A DNA stretch of 36,332 nt from Desulfobacteraceae bacterium 4572_35.1. Its GTDB lineage: Bacteria > Desulfobacterota > Desulfuromonadia > Desulfuromonadales > Desulfuromonadaceae. The stretch is taken from the NCBI GenBank assembly GCA_002084705.1, contig NBLX01000014.1, positions 1 through 36,332 of the forward strand, written 5' to 3'. Below the pieces are notes generated by a model. The model ran no database searches, was not told the DNA's origin, and saw nothing but the letters and a program-made list of their open reading frames with translations. Made by a program: the position numbers and the translations under genes. Shown here piece by piece: positions 8,010-17,149 of the stretch; position 1 is the stretch's first letter, and the number at the start of each line of letters is the position of its first letter.

Positions 8010-8787
8010 TATTCGACCGCCTGTTTATAAACACAATACCAATAACTCCAGCGAGGATCATTGGCAACGACAAGGTTTGCCCCATAGTTAATCCAGTTGA
8101 CAACATTCCCAGTTGCACATCCGGCTGACGGACAAATTCTATAAGAAAACGGAATAAAGCATAGAACGATATGAAGCCACAAAAAACTGACCATGGTTTC
8201 AAGTTACGTTTAGCAATCAGCCACAACAACATCATCAATATCGGCCCTTCCAGTATCGCTTCATATAATTGACTTGGATGGCGCGGATATGGTCCTGCCC
8301 CCGGAAACACCATGGCCCAAGGCAGATCAGTTATACGTCCCCACAACTCACCATTGATAAAATTACCCATACGCCCAAAAAACAAACCACAACAGGAAGA
8401 GAGCACTAAAATGTCTGCCAGTTGTCCCATGGGCAAACTACGTTTATGAATAAACCAACTTGAAGCAACAATCACACCACATAAACCACCATGAAAACTC
8501 ATACCACCTTGCCACAAATAAAATATTTGAAGTGGATGCTGCCAATAATAAGCAAAATTATAAAAGAGAACGTAACCTAACCGTCCACCGATAACCACAG
8601 CTACAACACAGCTAAAAAGCAGATCAGCAACTGTTTCATTGCTAACACCCAGATCCTTTTTCTTAACCAAGTTCAAAATCATGGCATAGGCACATACAAA
8701 ACCAGCCAGATACATCAAGCCATACCAACGCACAGACAAAGGGCCTATGTGCAGAGCGACAGGATCAATTTGTGGATATGTTATCAT
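8002..8787 (-). CDS. lgt: Prolipoprotein diacylglyceryl transferase
   Basis: Inner-membrane enzyme that moves diacylglycerol from phosphatidylglycerol to the lipobox cysteine of prolipoproteins, the first step of lipoprotein maturation. At 261 aa with about seven hydrophobic helices, it has the expected size. Signature pieces are VRWYGLMYLAGF near the N-terminus, FHGGLCG, and the Lgt motif GRMGNFINGELWGR. The lipoproteins at 2.4 kb and 32.0 kb are candidate substrates. The gene overlaps the pseudouridine synthase gene upstream by 23 bp and the HAD gene downstream by 8 bp, so all three are probably one transcript. Confidence 0.97.
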   Translation of the reverse strand: MITYPQIDPVALHIGPLSVRWYGLMYLAGFVCAYAMILNLVKKKDLGVSNETVADLLFSCVVAVVIGGRLGYVLFYNFAYYWQHPLQIFYLWQGGMSFHGGLCGVIVASSWFIHKRSLPMGQLADILVLSSCCGLFFGRMGNFINGELWGRITDLPWAMVFPGAGPYPRHPSQLYEAILEGPILMMLLWLIAKRNLKPWSVFCGFISFYALFRFLIEFVRQPDVQLGMLSTGLTMGQTLSLPMILAGVIGIVFINRRSNNG

Positions 8788-9733
8788 TGTCCCAACCTAA
8801 AAATAACAAAACTTGGTACATATCGTGTGCTACTGGTGCCACTAGCTGTATATTTTTTTTTGTTACCGGATGTAAAAATTCCAACTGCCATGAATGTAAC
8901 ATAGTTCGTTGCACCGGAAATTTTAGCATTGTTTCATGGTAGCCATATTTTGTGTCACCGACAAGGGGATGACCAGCTTCAGCGAAATGAACTCTAATCT
9001 GATGTGTGCGACCCGTTGGTATATGAACCTCTACTAAAGCGCAATCATCAAACTGATTAATAATTTTGTACTTTGTTGTCGCCAACTTACCGCCCTTGGA
9101 TACAGATTTAATTTTATTAGTAGCTCTGTTTTTCGCCAGCAATGACTCAAATTCACCCATTTTTTTATCTGGGCAACCACTAATAAGAGCAAGGTAGCTT
9201 TTTCTAACCTGCCTTGTCGTAAAAATATCGGTCAAACTTTTATGTGAGTGTGGATGCACAGAAAAGACCATAACACCTGAAGTGTCACGATCTAAACGTT
9301 GCACCATTCCCAATGATGGTTTTAACTGTGGTCGAAAAGGATCTTGAAGCCACAACAACAATGCTTCATATATGGTTCCTTTATAACGCGCAGGCGTAGG
9401 TTGAGATTCAATTAAAGACGGTTTGTTGATAGCAATTATATACTTATCTTGATAAAGGACAGCATCCTCAGTTATGCGAAAATATTTCAGCGAAAAACCA
9501 TCAATAAATATCTCAACCTTGTCACCAACCGCAACTTTGAGACCACATTGACGTACTCTTCTACCATTTAAGTGTACTCCACCTATATCAATAATTTTTT
9601 TAGTTAACGTCCTCGACATAGAAGAACAATTATCACTGATCGCTTGATCTAACCGTTCACCAGCACATGGTATTTGCAAACGAATAACACTATTTTCTCT
9701 ACTCTTATTCACACCACCTCTATCAAACAACAA
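8765..9733 (-). CDS. RluA-family 23S rRNA pseudouridine synthase
   Basis: A 322-aa enzyme with an N-terminal S4 RNA-binding domain (about 20-80) and a RluA/RluC/RluD catalytic domain (about 90-310). The catalytic aspartate lies in QRLDRDTSG, and a second signature reads PTGRTHQIRVHF. It is expected to isomerise specific uridines in rRNA; which sites are modified cannot be decided from sequence. The start given is TTG with GAGG about seven bases upstream. An internal GTG seven codons in, with AGAGG just before it, is an alternative. The 3' end overlaps lgt by 23 bp. The start region overlaps the terminator of the thioesterase gene. Confidence 0.9.
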   Translation of the reverse strand: MLFDRGGVNKSRENSVIRLQIPCAGERLDQAISDNCSSMSRTLTKKIIDIGGVHLNGRRVRQCGLKVAVGDKVEIFIDGFSLKYFRITEDAVLYQDKYIIAINKPSLIESQPTPARYKGTIYEALLLWLQDPFRPQLKPSLGMVQRLDRDTSGVMVFSVHPHSHKSLTDIFTTRQVRKSYLALISGCPDKKMGEFESLLAKNRATNKIKSVSKGGKLATTKYKIINQFDDCALVEVHIPTGRTHQIRVHFAEAGHPLVGDTKYGYHETMLKFPVQRTMLHSWQLEFLHPVTKKNIQLVAPVAHDMYQVLLFLGWDNDNISTN

Positions 9734-9765
9734 AAGGCCTCAAATAGAAAAAACATGAGACCTTT
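9733..9765 (-). terminator. Rho-independent terminator after the thioesterase gene
   Basis: Read on the minus strand, a 10-bp stem with one mismatch (right arm 9756-9765, left arm 9733-9742) and a 13-nt loop is followed by TTTTG and more T. It ends the sppA-ihfB-thioesterase transcript. Its left arm overlaps the proposed TTG start region of the next gene. Confidence 0.55.
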
Positions 9766-9792
9766 ACAAAAATTATAAGTTGATAAAACTCT

Positions 9793-10182
9793 TTAACTCA
9801 ATACATGTTTTTCAACAACAAAGCAGGTAAACAATCCTTTAAAAACTATTTTATTACCTACTTTAACCATGCATTCAACTTCTCTTTTTTTACCTGATTC
9901 TTTCACAACAATTGCTGTTGCCTGAGCAACATCTTTTACTTTTACCGGCGCCAGAAAACTTGTTTCTGCTGATCCTAAAACGACTGTTGGTTCATTTACT
10001 GCCAACATTGCAGCATAATCGGCCAAACCAAAAATAAAACCTCCATGGATCAAACCATATTCATCCGCGACCATTTCCTGAACAGTGGGTAAATTTACTA
10101 CAGCTTTCCCATGTTCAAGAGAATCAATTTTACCAACAAGTTCAGGTGAAATATTTTTATGAGTATCTGCAGTCAATGTCAT
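9793..10182 (-). CDS. PaaI-type hotdog-fold thioesterase
   Basis: A 129-aa single-domain hotdog protein. The active-site helix region reads HGGFIFGLADYAAML, typical of the 4HBT/PaaI group that hydrolyses acyl-CoA or aryl-CoA thioesters. The substrate is not evident. It lies 9 bp after ihfB and is followed by a hairpin terminator, so it is probably the last gene of that transcript. Confidence 0.87.
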   Translation of the reverse strand: MTLTADTHKNISPELVGKIDSLEHGKAVVNLPTVQEMVADEYGLIHGGFIFGLADYAAMLAVNEPTVVLGSAETSFLAPVKVKDVAQATAIVVKESGKKREVECMVKVGNKIVFKGLFTCFVVEKHVLS

Positions 10183-10191
10183 ATTTTATCC

Positions 10192-10473
10192 CTAACAAAA
10201 ATCAACGCGCTCACGTAATTCCTTACCAGTCTTGAAGAAAGGGGTCTTTTTTGGTGGTATTTTGATTAAAGAACCACTTTTTGGATTGCGTGCCTGACGT
10301 GCGTTGCGTTCACGAATAGAAAATGATCCGAAACCACGGATCTCCACCCGATCTCCATAGCTTAACGCATCAGTAATACTATCGAAAATTGTATTAACAA
10401 TTATTTCTGACTCTTTTTTGTTCAGTTCCTTACCATTATCCATCAATTTTTCTATCAATTGACTTTTTGTCAT
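10192..10473 (-). CDS. ihfB: Integration host factor beta-like DNA-bending protein
   Basis: A 93-aa HU/IHF-family protein. It begins MTKSQLIEKL and carries the DNA-binding arm signature GFGSFSIRERNARQARNP, with the proline that intercalates at the kink. The position in the rpsA-sppA neighbourhood and the arm sequence fit the IHF beta subunit better than HU. IHF commonly bends DNA at sigma54 promoters such as the one proposed for glnB. GAGGAAA lies directly before the ATG. Confidence 0.9.
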   Translation of the reverse strand: MTKSQLIEKLMDNGKELNKKESEIIVNTIFDSITDALSYGDRVEIRGFGSFSIRERNARQARNPKSGSLIKIPPKKTPFFKTGKELRERVDFC

Positions 10474-10541
10474 TTTCCTCTACCTTTTTATTGAAATCCA
10501 AAAAAAGTTTAAATCCAACTAATCAACCTTGGTGTACTATA

Positions 10542-11423
10542 TCATTTAATCGGTGACCACATCAATTGCACACCAGAATTATTTGCAGAAACCAAATAGT
10601 CATCAACATGTGTTACCGTTTTACCTATAACATAATCTATAAAATCTATCCGTGGTTTTTCCGGATAAACAACATTGGGCTTGCCAGTAATACCAACCAT
10701 ACGTGCCGCTTCAACAATCGCCGGCTGCATGCCACCTAATTTGTCAATTAAACCAAGTTTTAACGCCTGTCGACCGGTATAAATTCTTCCGTCAGCTAAT
10801 TTGCGAACTTTTTTCTCTGACAAATGCCGTCCTGCGCAAACTGATTCCACAAACTGACTATAAACATCATCAATTAATCCCTGCAACAACTGCTTTTCTT
10901 CTGCAGTCATTTCACGCACTGCAGACCCAATGTCTTTATGAACACCACTTTTAACCACACTTGATTTTAAACCAACCTTATTCATCAACTTCAAGACGTT
11001 TGTAAATTCCATTATCACCCCGATGCTACCAGTAATAGTACCCGGGTTGGCAAAGATTTTAGTTGCTGGTACCGCAACATAATAACCACCTGACGCGGCA
11101 ACTGATCCCATAGAAGCAATTATCGGTTTCTTTTTGACAATCCTGGCAACCTCATCATGTATCTCTTGAGAAGGACCAACGCCGCCGCCGGGAGAATTAA
11201 TCCGCAACACTATAGCTTTAATTGCTTTGCTGTTTTCAAATTTCTGTAGTTTTTCAATTACAGAACGGGAACTCCTGATTACACCTTTTATCTCAACGAT
11301 ACCGATCTTTTCGCCAATGGTAAAGGTTTTATCACCATTATTCAACAACATGATTGAACCGGTGAAAACAACAAAAATAAAGAAAAAAACTAGCAAAGCT
11401 AGCATAAATGGTCGTTTTTTCAT
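10542..11423 (-). CDS. sppA: Signal peptide peptidase SppA (S49 family, short form)
   Basis: Membrane-anchored serine protease that degrades cleaved signal peptides. The 293-aa product has one N-terminal membrane helix (about 7-28) and a single S49 domain. The nucleophile is Ser111 in AASGGYYVA. The general-base lysine is Lys163 in KSGVHKDIGS, 52 residues later, the same spacing as in the Bacillus enzyme. The ATG lies only about a dozen bases beyond the T-tract of the strong rpsA terminator, leaving no room for its own promoter. Expression probably depends on readthrough from rpsA or a promoter inside rpsA. Confidence 0.95.
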   Translation of the reverse strand: MKKRPFMLALLVFFFIFVVFTGSIMLLNNGDKTFTIGEKIGIVEIKGVIRSSRSVIEKLQKFENSKAIKAIVLRINSPGGGVGPSQEIHDEVARIVKKKPIIASMGSVAASGGYYVAVPATKIFANPGTITGSIGVIMEFTNVLKLMNKVGLKSSVVKSGVHKDIGSAVREMTAEEKQLLQGLIDDVYSQFVESVCAGRHLSEKKVRKLADGRIYTGRQALKLGLIDKLGGMQPAIVEAARMVGITGKPNVVYPEKPRIDFIDYVIGKTVTHVDDYLVSANNSGVQLMWSPIK

Positions 11424-11435
11424 GGCAATTCCGAC

Positions 11436-11471
11436 AAAAAAACCCCTGCTACCTATACAATAGCAGGGGTT
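11436..11471 (-). terminator. Strong rho-independent terminator of rpsA
   Basis: A perfect 11-bp inverted repeat (11441-11451 and 11461-11471) with a 9-nt loop is followed, on the minus strand, by seven T residues. It lies 20 bp after the rpsA stop and immediately before the ribosome site of sppA. Confidence 0.9.
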
Positions 11472-11490
11472 GTTATGAAAATATTTTTAT

Positions 11491-13236
11491 CTATTCATCA
11501 TTGTTATTACTAAATGCACCTTGTAGAAGATCTCCAAGGCTAGAAGTTGCTTTCTTTTGAGCACCTATGAATGCATCTACTTCTGCTTTTTCTTTACGCT
11601 CGGATAAATGCTTTATAGACAATGCAATTTTGTGCTCATTTGTATCTACATGAAGAACAACAGCCTCAAGTTCATCACCGATTTTAGCAAAATCCTTTGG
11701 CGATTCAACCTTATCTTTGCTGATCTCAGATACATGAATCAAACCTTCAACGCCCTCTTCTACCTCAAGGAAAATACCAAACTCCGTTACCGAAGTAACT
11801 TTACCACGGATGATAGTACCTGGAGCATATTGCTCTGGAATAATCTGCCATGGATCTTGAGTAAGTTGTTTAACACCGAGAGAGAAACGCTCATTCTCGC
11901 GATCAATATTGAGAACTACCGCTTTGACCAGATCGCCCTTCTTATACAATTCAGATGGGTGCTTGATACGCTTAGTCCAAGACAGGTCGGAGATATGAAC
12001 CAGACCGTCAATGCCTTCATCGACACCAACAAAGATACCAAAATCAGTAATATTCTTAACTTGACCCTCTATGATGGTGCCAGCGGGGAACTTCTCACCG
12101 ATAACTTCCCAAGGATTAGGTTCTACTTGTTTCAGACCCAAAGAGATACGACGGTTGTCGGTATCCATTGCCAATACAACGGTCTCAACTTCATCACCGA
12201 TGGAAAGAATTTTATTAGGATGCTTAATTCGCTTAGTCCAGCTCATTTCAGAAACATGGATCAAGCCTTCAACGCCCTCTTCCAATTCAATGAATGCACC
12301 ATAATCGGTCAAGCTAACAACTTTACCAGTGACCCGACCATTAACCGGATATTTTTCCTCAACACTCAACCATGGATCCGGTGTGATTTGTTTCAAGCCT
12401 AAACTGACACGCTCTTTTTCTTTATCAAACTTAAGTACTTTAACTTTGATGCTGTCGCCCACCGCCAAGATATCAGAAGGATGAGAAACGCGACCCCATG
12501 ACATGTCGGTAATGTGCAGCAAACCATCAATGCCACCCAGGTCGATAAATGCACCATAATCAGTAAGATTCTTAACTACACCTTCAACAATCTGATTCTC
12601 TTCAAGTGTTTCGAGGGTATCAGAACGTTGGCTCTCACGCTCATTTTCAAGCAGAACGCGACGAGAAAGTACTATATTACCGCGACGCTTATTAAGTTTA
12701 ATAATCTTGAATGAGAATGTTTCGCCTATCAACTTGTCAAGATTACGCACTGGGCGTAAATCGACCTGTGAACCAGGCAAAAAGGCGTTGACTCCGATAT
12801 CAACGGACAAACCACCTTTAATGCGCGAAACAATACGACCTTCAACAACCGCGTCCTCTTCCAAGCTGTTCCATACTTTTTGACGATCAGCCTTCTCTTT
12901 TGACAGACCGATCAGGCCACTTTCATTCTCGGCACGTTCAAATAAAACATCAATCTTGTCGCCGACATTCAGTGTAGCCGGTGTTCCATCGACAGAAAAT
13001 TCCGCTAGCGGAATCACGCCTTCAGATTTGTAGCCTACATCGACAACAACAGAATCAGGATTAACCTGAACCACTGTTCCCTCAACCACATCGCCAACAG
13101 CTAAATTGCCCTGCAAGCTGTTTTCGAACATCTCCTCAAAGCTTTCATCACCAAACTCTTCGTCGAACTCCGCTCCGAATTCATCATCCATCAATTCGAG
13201 CTCATCTACATTACTTGTTTCATTGTTTTCAGACAT
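11491..13236 (-). CDS. rpsA: 30S ribosomal protein S1
   Basis: RNA-binding ribosomal protein needed for translation initiation on many mRNAs. The 581-aa product has an acidic N-terminal segment followed by six S1 repeats. The last four are the most canonical, each with a (T)DYGAF or (T)DFGIF core and a GLIH or GLLH strand. The start at 13236 (MSENN) is chosen because AGGGGGTG lies about nine bases upstream. A GTG at 13248 lies inside that ribosome site and is unlikely. The gene follows ispH after about 100 bp and ends at a strong terminator. Confidence 0.97.
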   Translation of the reverse strand: MSENNETSNVDELELMDDEFGAEFDEEFGDESFEEMFENSLQGNLAVGDVVEGTVVQVNPDSVVVDVGYKSEGVIPLAEFSVDGTPATLNVGDKIDVLFERAENESGLIGLSKEKADRQKVWNSLEEDAVVEGRIVSRIKGGLSVDIGVNAFLPGSQVDLRPVRNLDKLIGETFSFKIIKLNKRRGNIVLSRRVLLENERESQRSDTLETLEENQIVEGVVKNLTDYGAFIDLGGIDGLLHITDMSWGRVSHPSDILAVGDSIKVKVLKFDKEKERVSLGLKQITPDPWLSVEEKYPVNGRVTGKVVSLTDYGAFIELEEGVEGLIHVSEMSWTKRIKHPNKILSIGDEVETVVLAMDTDNRRISLGLKQVEPNPWEVIGEKFPAGTIIEGQVKNITDFGIFVGVDEGIDGLVHISDLSWTKRIKHPSELYKKGDLVKAVVLNIDRENERFSLGVKQLTQDPWQIIPEQYAPGTIIRGKVTSVTEFGIFLEVEEGVEGLIHVSEISKDKVESPKDFAKIGDELEAVVLHVDTNEHKIALSIKHLSERKEKAEVDAFIGAQKKATSSLGDLLQGAFSNNNDE

Positions 13237-13338
13237 TAACCAAAACACCCCCTAGAAGATTACGCCTACTATCTCAAGACGTTTACAGCCTACGCTGTGG
13301 TGCCGAACATTATCATAGCCATCATAAAAAACAAATAT

Positions 13339-14181
13339 TTATTTTGCGATTTCCCGCAGTTTTTCCATCACTTCGCCGATTATCCATTCCGGGGTTGAAG
13401 CCCCGGCAGTTATCCCGATAGTTGAAATACCCGTAACCCAATTTGGATTTATCCCGGCGGCAGTTTCAATATGATACGTCTGCGGTTGTATTTCCGTACA
13501 AATACTGGCCAGACGAGTTGTGTTGGCACTGTTGCGCCCACCTATAACCAGCATCATATCTACCTTGCTAGCTATTGAGCGAGCCTCCTGTTGGCGCACA
13601 GCAGTTGCATCACATATAGTATTAAACACGCGCAACTCTTTACATTTATTAAGTAATATTGAGGAGATATCTCTGAAATTTTCAAAAGACTGTGTCGTCT
13701 GGGCAACCAAACCTATCTTTCGCTGTACTGGAATTGCCTGAGCCTGCTCTACATTTGCTACCACCCAAGCTGCAGCGTCGGCAGCATACGAAACTATCCC
13801 CTGCACCTCTGGATGTTCCTGTTCTCCAACAATAACAACAGCGTAGCCATTATTGCCCAGCGATGACACATACTGTTGAGCTTTCTTCACGAAGGGGCAA
13901 GTTGCATCAACAACTTTCAATTGGCGTGCAACTAACTCCTCCTCTTCAGAACGGGTAATACCATGAGAGCGGACGATCACCGTTTCATCTACCATATCCG
14001 CAACAGAGTCAACCACCCTTATCCCCTCGTTCTCAAGTTTTTTTACCAATTGTGGCGAGTGGATAAGGGGTCCCAATGAACATATCGAATCTGACTTATC
14101 AGCCGCTTTAAATGCCATATTGACAGCACGTTTAACCCCGAAACAAAAACCTGCACTTTTAGCTAAAACAATTTCCATCAT
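13339..14181 (-). CDS. ispH: 4-hydroxy-3-methylbut-2-enyl diphosphate reductase
   Basis: Iron-sulfur enzyme of the last step of the MEP isoprenoid pathway, making IPP and DMAPP from HMBPP. The 280-aa protein has the three cluster cysteines: Cys13 (FCFGVKRAV), Cys95 (DATCPFV) and Cys190 (ICDAT). It also has the conserved substrate-site histidines His41, His74 and His123, and Glu125 in GEQEHPE. The ATG overlaps the end of cmk in an ATGA arrangement, indicating translational coupling. Confidence 0.97.
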   Translation of the reverse strand: MMEIVLAKSAGFCFGVKRAVNMAFKAADKSDSICSLGPLIHSPQLVKKLENEGIRVVDSVADMVDETVIVRSHGITRSEEEELVARQLKVVDATCPFVKKAQQYVSSLGNNGYAVVIVGEQEHPEVQGIVSYAADAAAWVVANVEQAQAIPVQRKIGLVAQTTQSFENFRDISSILLNKCKELRVFNTICDATAVRQQEARSIASKVDMMLVIGGRNSANTTRLASICTEIQPQTYHIETAAGINPNWVTGISTIGITAGASTPEWIIGEVMEKLREIAK

Positions 14182-14912
14182 TCCCCTGATGCCTTTCCCA
14201 TAAACAATTCATCATGGCGATGTTCAACAACGGAAATCATTTTTTCCAGCACCTGTTCAATATTCATATTTGTTGAATCTATTGTAATGGCATCTTCAGC
14301 TCGTACTAACGGAGCATGCTCACGACTACTGTCTGCGTCATCACGTTGTCTTACTTCAGCAATTGTTTGTTCCAAATCGGAATCAAAACCATTACTTAGC
14401 AATTCTTCATGACGGCGCAATCCGCGTGCCTCATCACTTGCGCAGAGAAAAAATTTTACCTGAGCATCGGGAAAAACAACACTACCGATATCACGACCTT
14501 CGAGAACAACACCGCCATGCTCAGCCATTTCACGTTGAAGATCTAACAAGGATTTGCGCACTACCGGCAAAGCTGAAATCTGAGAAGTCAACATGCTCAT
14601 TTCTGAGCCACGAATAAGTTCTGACACATCTTCGTCACCCAGCCAAACGGTTTCTTGCCCACCGTCATTTTTAAAATGGATGTGGAGTTGATGACACAAC
14701 TTCTCAATGGCTTCATTGTCATCAAGGGAAAGTCCGGCACGATCTATCGCCAAAGCGACAGTGCGAAACATCGCTCCAGTGTTAATATTGGTATAGCTTA
14801 AACGCTCGGCCAATAAGCGACTTAGAGTACTCTTGCCTGCACCAGAAGGACCATCGATTGCAATTATAAACTTTTCCGGAGTGTGTATGTTTTTCTCTTT
14901 CATGTAAGACAT
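14178..14912 (-). CDS. cmk: Cytidylate kinase
   Basis: Phosphorylates CMP and dCMP to the diphosphates. The 244-aa product carries a P-loop, GPSGAGKST, after a short N-terminal extension. It then has the CMP-binding segment NTGAMFRTVAL, the EGRDIGSVVFP motif and the RxxDDxxR-like segment RQRDDADSSR. Its last codons overlap ispH. It lies 22 bp after aroA in the aromatic-pathway cluster, and the aroA-cmk-rpsA order is widespread in proteobacteria. Confidence 0.97.
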   Translation of the reverse strand: MSYMKEKNIHTPEKFIIAIDGPSGAGKSTLSRLLAERLSYTNINTGAMFRTVALAIDRAGLSLDDNEAIEKLCHQLHIHFKNDGGQETVWLGDEDVSELIRGSEMSMLTSQISALPVVRKSLLDLQREMAEHGGVVLEGRDIGSVVFPDAQVKFFLCASDEARGLRRHEELLSNGFDSDLEQTIAEVRQRDDADSSREHAPLVRAEDAITIDSTNMNIEQVLEKMISVVEHRHDELFMGKASGE

Positions 14913-14934
14913 TTAAATCCTATCCATAAAGTAA

Positions 14935-16245
14935 TTAAATTCTTATTTGTTCAATCATATTCCAAAAATTCGGGAAAGAGATCGCAGTACACTGACTATC
15001 ATCGATAGTCACCTCTTCACCTGCCACTAAAGCTGCCACAGCTGAGCTCATGGCAATGCGATGATCTCCGCATGATTTCACTTGACCACCACCAAGATGT
15101 TCACGACCAACAATGCTCATGCCGTCATCAGCAGTAACTACCTCGACCCCTAAGATCTGTAGAACATCTGCCATAGCGGCAATACGATCAGTTTCCTTCA
15201 CTCGTAATTCTCGCGCATCACGAATCACCGTTGTACCCTCGGCACATGCCGCGGCAACACTGATAACCGGAAGTTCATCTATGGCGCGTGGCACCAAGGC
15301 TCCATCAATTTCAATCCCCTTGAGTTCACTGCTTTTAACCAAAATATCGGCGACTGGCTCACCAGCCATTACTCGTTCATTGACAAGCTCAACAGAGCCA
15401 TTCATCGCCTGCAAAATATCTATAATTCCTGCCCGACTTGGATTAATACCAACGTTACAGATCAACAACTCGGAATTGGGGACTATGAGTGCTGCTACCA
15501 TAAAAAAGGCCGCCGACGAGATATCACCAGGGACAACTACATCGCGCGCTATTAATTCCTGCCCACCGTTTATTGAAGCTCCGCCAGCAAAAGAGTTAAC
15601 CTCTACACCAAAATGGCGCAACATGCGCTCAGAATGATCGCGCGATAGGTGAGGCTCATACACCGTGGTGGTTCCATCAGCGTATAAGCCTGCCAGCAAT
15701 ATCGCGGATTTAACTTGTGCGCTGGCAACTGGAGATGTGTAATCAATCGCCCGCAGTGGCTGCCCGGTTATTGCCAGTGGTGCATACTCGCCACCGCATC
15801 TCCCCTGCATCATGGCACCCATCTGTTTCAGCGGAGTCAACACCCTACCCATAGGACGCTTACGCAGATATTGGTCCCCGGTTAATACCGAAAAAAAATC
15901 CTGCCCAGCCAGTAGACCAGACATCAACCTAATAGTTGTACCGGAATTTCCACAATCCAACACATCTTCCGGTTCACATAAACCGTGCAAACCACGACCA
16001 TCAACAATCAAGTTACCATCATCCAGTTGGTCGATGGCCACACCCATGGCCCTAAAAGCATTCAGAGTAGAAAAGTTGTCCTCTCCGTGCAAAAAACCTT
16101 TTATAAGCGTTTGTCCTTTAGCCAAAGAACCAAACATTATTGAACGATGGGATATCGATTTATCCCCCGGCACCGTTATCTCTGCGCGCAAACCACTTGC
16201 GGCACAGATACTTACAGGTTGTAATTTCACAATATACCCTTTCAC
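14935..16245 (-). CDS. aroA: 3-phosphoshikimate 1-carboxyvinyltransferase (EPSP synthase)
   Basis: Shikimate pathway enzyme joining phosphoenolpyruvate to shikimate 3-phosphate. At 436 aa it has normal family length. Signatures are PGDKSISHRS near the N-terminus, NSGTTIRLM, RKRPMGRV, and GDHRIAMS near the C-terminus. The predicted start is GTG, four bases after the tyrA stop, so translation is probably coupled to tyrA. Confidence 0.97.
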   Translation of the reverse strand: MKGYIVKLQPVSICAASGLRAEITVPGDKSISHRSIMFGSLAKGQTLIKGFLHGEDNFSTLNAFRAMGVAIDQLDDGNLIVDGRGLHGLCEPEDVLDCGNSGTTIRLMSGLLAGQDFFSVLTGDQYLRKRPMGRVLTPLKQMGAMMQGRCGGEYAPLAITGQPLRAIDYTSPVASAQVKSAILLAGLYADGTTTVYEPHLSRDHSERMLRHFGVEVNSFAGGASINGGQELIARDVVVPGDISSAAFFMVAALIVPNSELLICNVGINPSRAGIIDILQAMNGSVELVNERVMAGEPVADILVKSSELKGIEIDGALVPRAIDELPVISVAAACAEGTTVIRDARELRVKETDRIAAMADVLQILGVEVVTADDGMSIVGREHLGGGQVKSCGDHRIAMSSAVAALVAGEEVTIDDSQCTAISFPNFWNMIEQIRI

Positions 16246-16249
16246 GCAA

Positions 16250-17137
16250 TCAACTCTTTACCCCTTGGGCAAGAAGCGCATCGCGACTTATCTTGGAACG
16301 ATAAAAAAACTCAAACAACTTTTCACCATCTCCACTGTCGATATCCTGCTTCAACTCGGCCAAAAATTGCTCAAATTGAGTAATCATCTCCAACAACGAT
16401 TCACGGTTATTCAAGGCGATGTCGCGCCACATTACTGGATCCGAGGAAGCAATACGGGTAAAATCTCGAAACCCGCCAGCGGAAAAATCAAGGATATTCT
16501 CTTCATAACGATCATAAGAACTGACTGAATTAACCAACGAATAAGCTATCATATGTGGCAAATGGCTAATCGCCGCCAAAATACGATCATGTTTCACTAT
16601 ATCCATGCGAACAACTTCACTGCCAGCGGCTTGCCACATGGTTTCAATCAATGTTAGTGCTTCAATATTGCTATTAATGGTTGGGGTTAAAATGCAGCGC
16701 TTACCACGATACAATTCGGCAAAGGCAGATCCAGCACCACTGCGTTCAGTGCCGGAGATTGGATGCCCAGCAATAAAATTGACTCCCCCGGCTTGCGCCA
16801 AAGGCTCTAATTCAGAGACCACTGTTTGTTTAACACTGCCGGTATCTGACAACACCGCTCCACATTTCATATGGGCGATCACATTCTGAGCTACAGCAAG
16901 CATACTTCTCACCGGCACTGCCAGAACAACTACATCAGCATCAGCTACCGCCTGTTCAACGCTGTCTGCCGCAATATCAACAACTCCCAGTTGTACCGCT
17001 AGCTCTAAATTTTCCCTATCGGTATCCCAACCGACAACAGTACGAACACTGGCAGCTTGTTTTAACGCCAAAGCCAGCGACCCCCCGATTAAACCAACTC
17101 CAATAATAACAATTTTATCAATCAAATAAGCAGTCAT
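16250..17137 (-). CDS. tyrA: Prephenate dehydrogenase
   Basis: Oxidatively decarboxylates prephenate towards tyrosine using NAD(P). The 295-aa protein opens with a Rossmann motif, GVGLIGGSLALAL. It has the conserved HPISGTERSG stretch of prephenate dehydrogenases and a helical C-terminal dimerisation half. No chorismate mutase or ACT domain is attached; those are in the adjacent pheA product. It lies 12 bp after pheA and 4 bp before aroA. Confidence 0.95.
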   Translation of the reverse strand: MTAYLIDKIVIIGVGLIGGSLALALKQAASVRTVVGWDTDRENLELAVQLGVVDIAADSVEQAVADADVVVLAVPVRSMLAVAQNVIAHMKCGAVLSDTGSVKQTVVSELEPLAQAGGVNFIAGHPISGTERSGAGSAFAELYRGKRCILTPTINSNIEALTLIETMWQAAGSEVVRMDIVKHDRILAAISHLPHMIAYSLVNSVSSYDRYEENILDFSAGGFRDFTRIASSDPVMWRDIALNNRESLLEMITQFEQFLAELKQDIDSGDGEKLFEFFYRSKISRDALLAQGVKS

Positions 17138-17149
17138 AACTAAAAAGAA

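Noticed and set aside
11608-12402. 264-codon plus-strand open frame
   Set aside because: It is a shadow of rpsA; the opposite strand encodes clear S1 repeats.
15812-16528. 238-codon plus-strand open frame
   Set aside because: It is antisense to aroA and tyrA, both of which have clear catalytic motifs.
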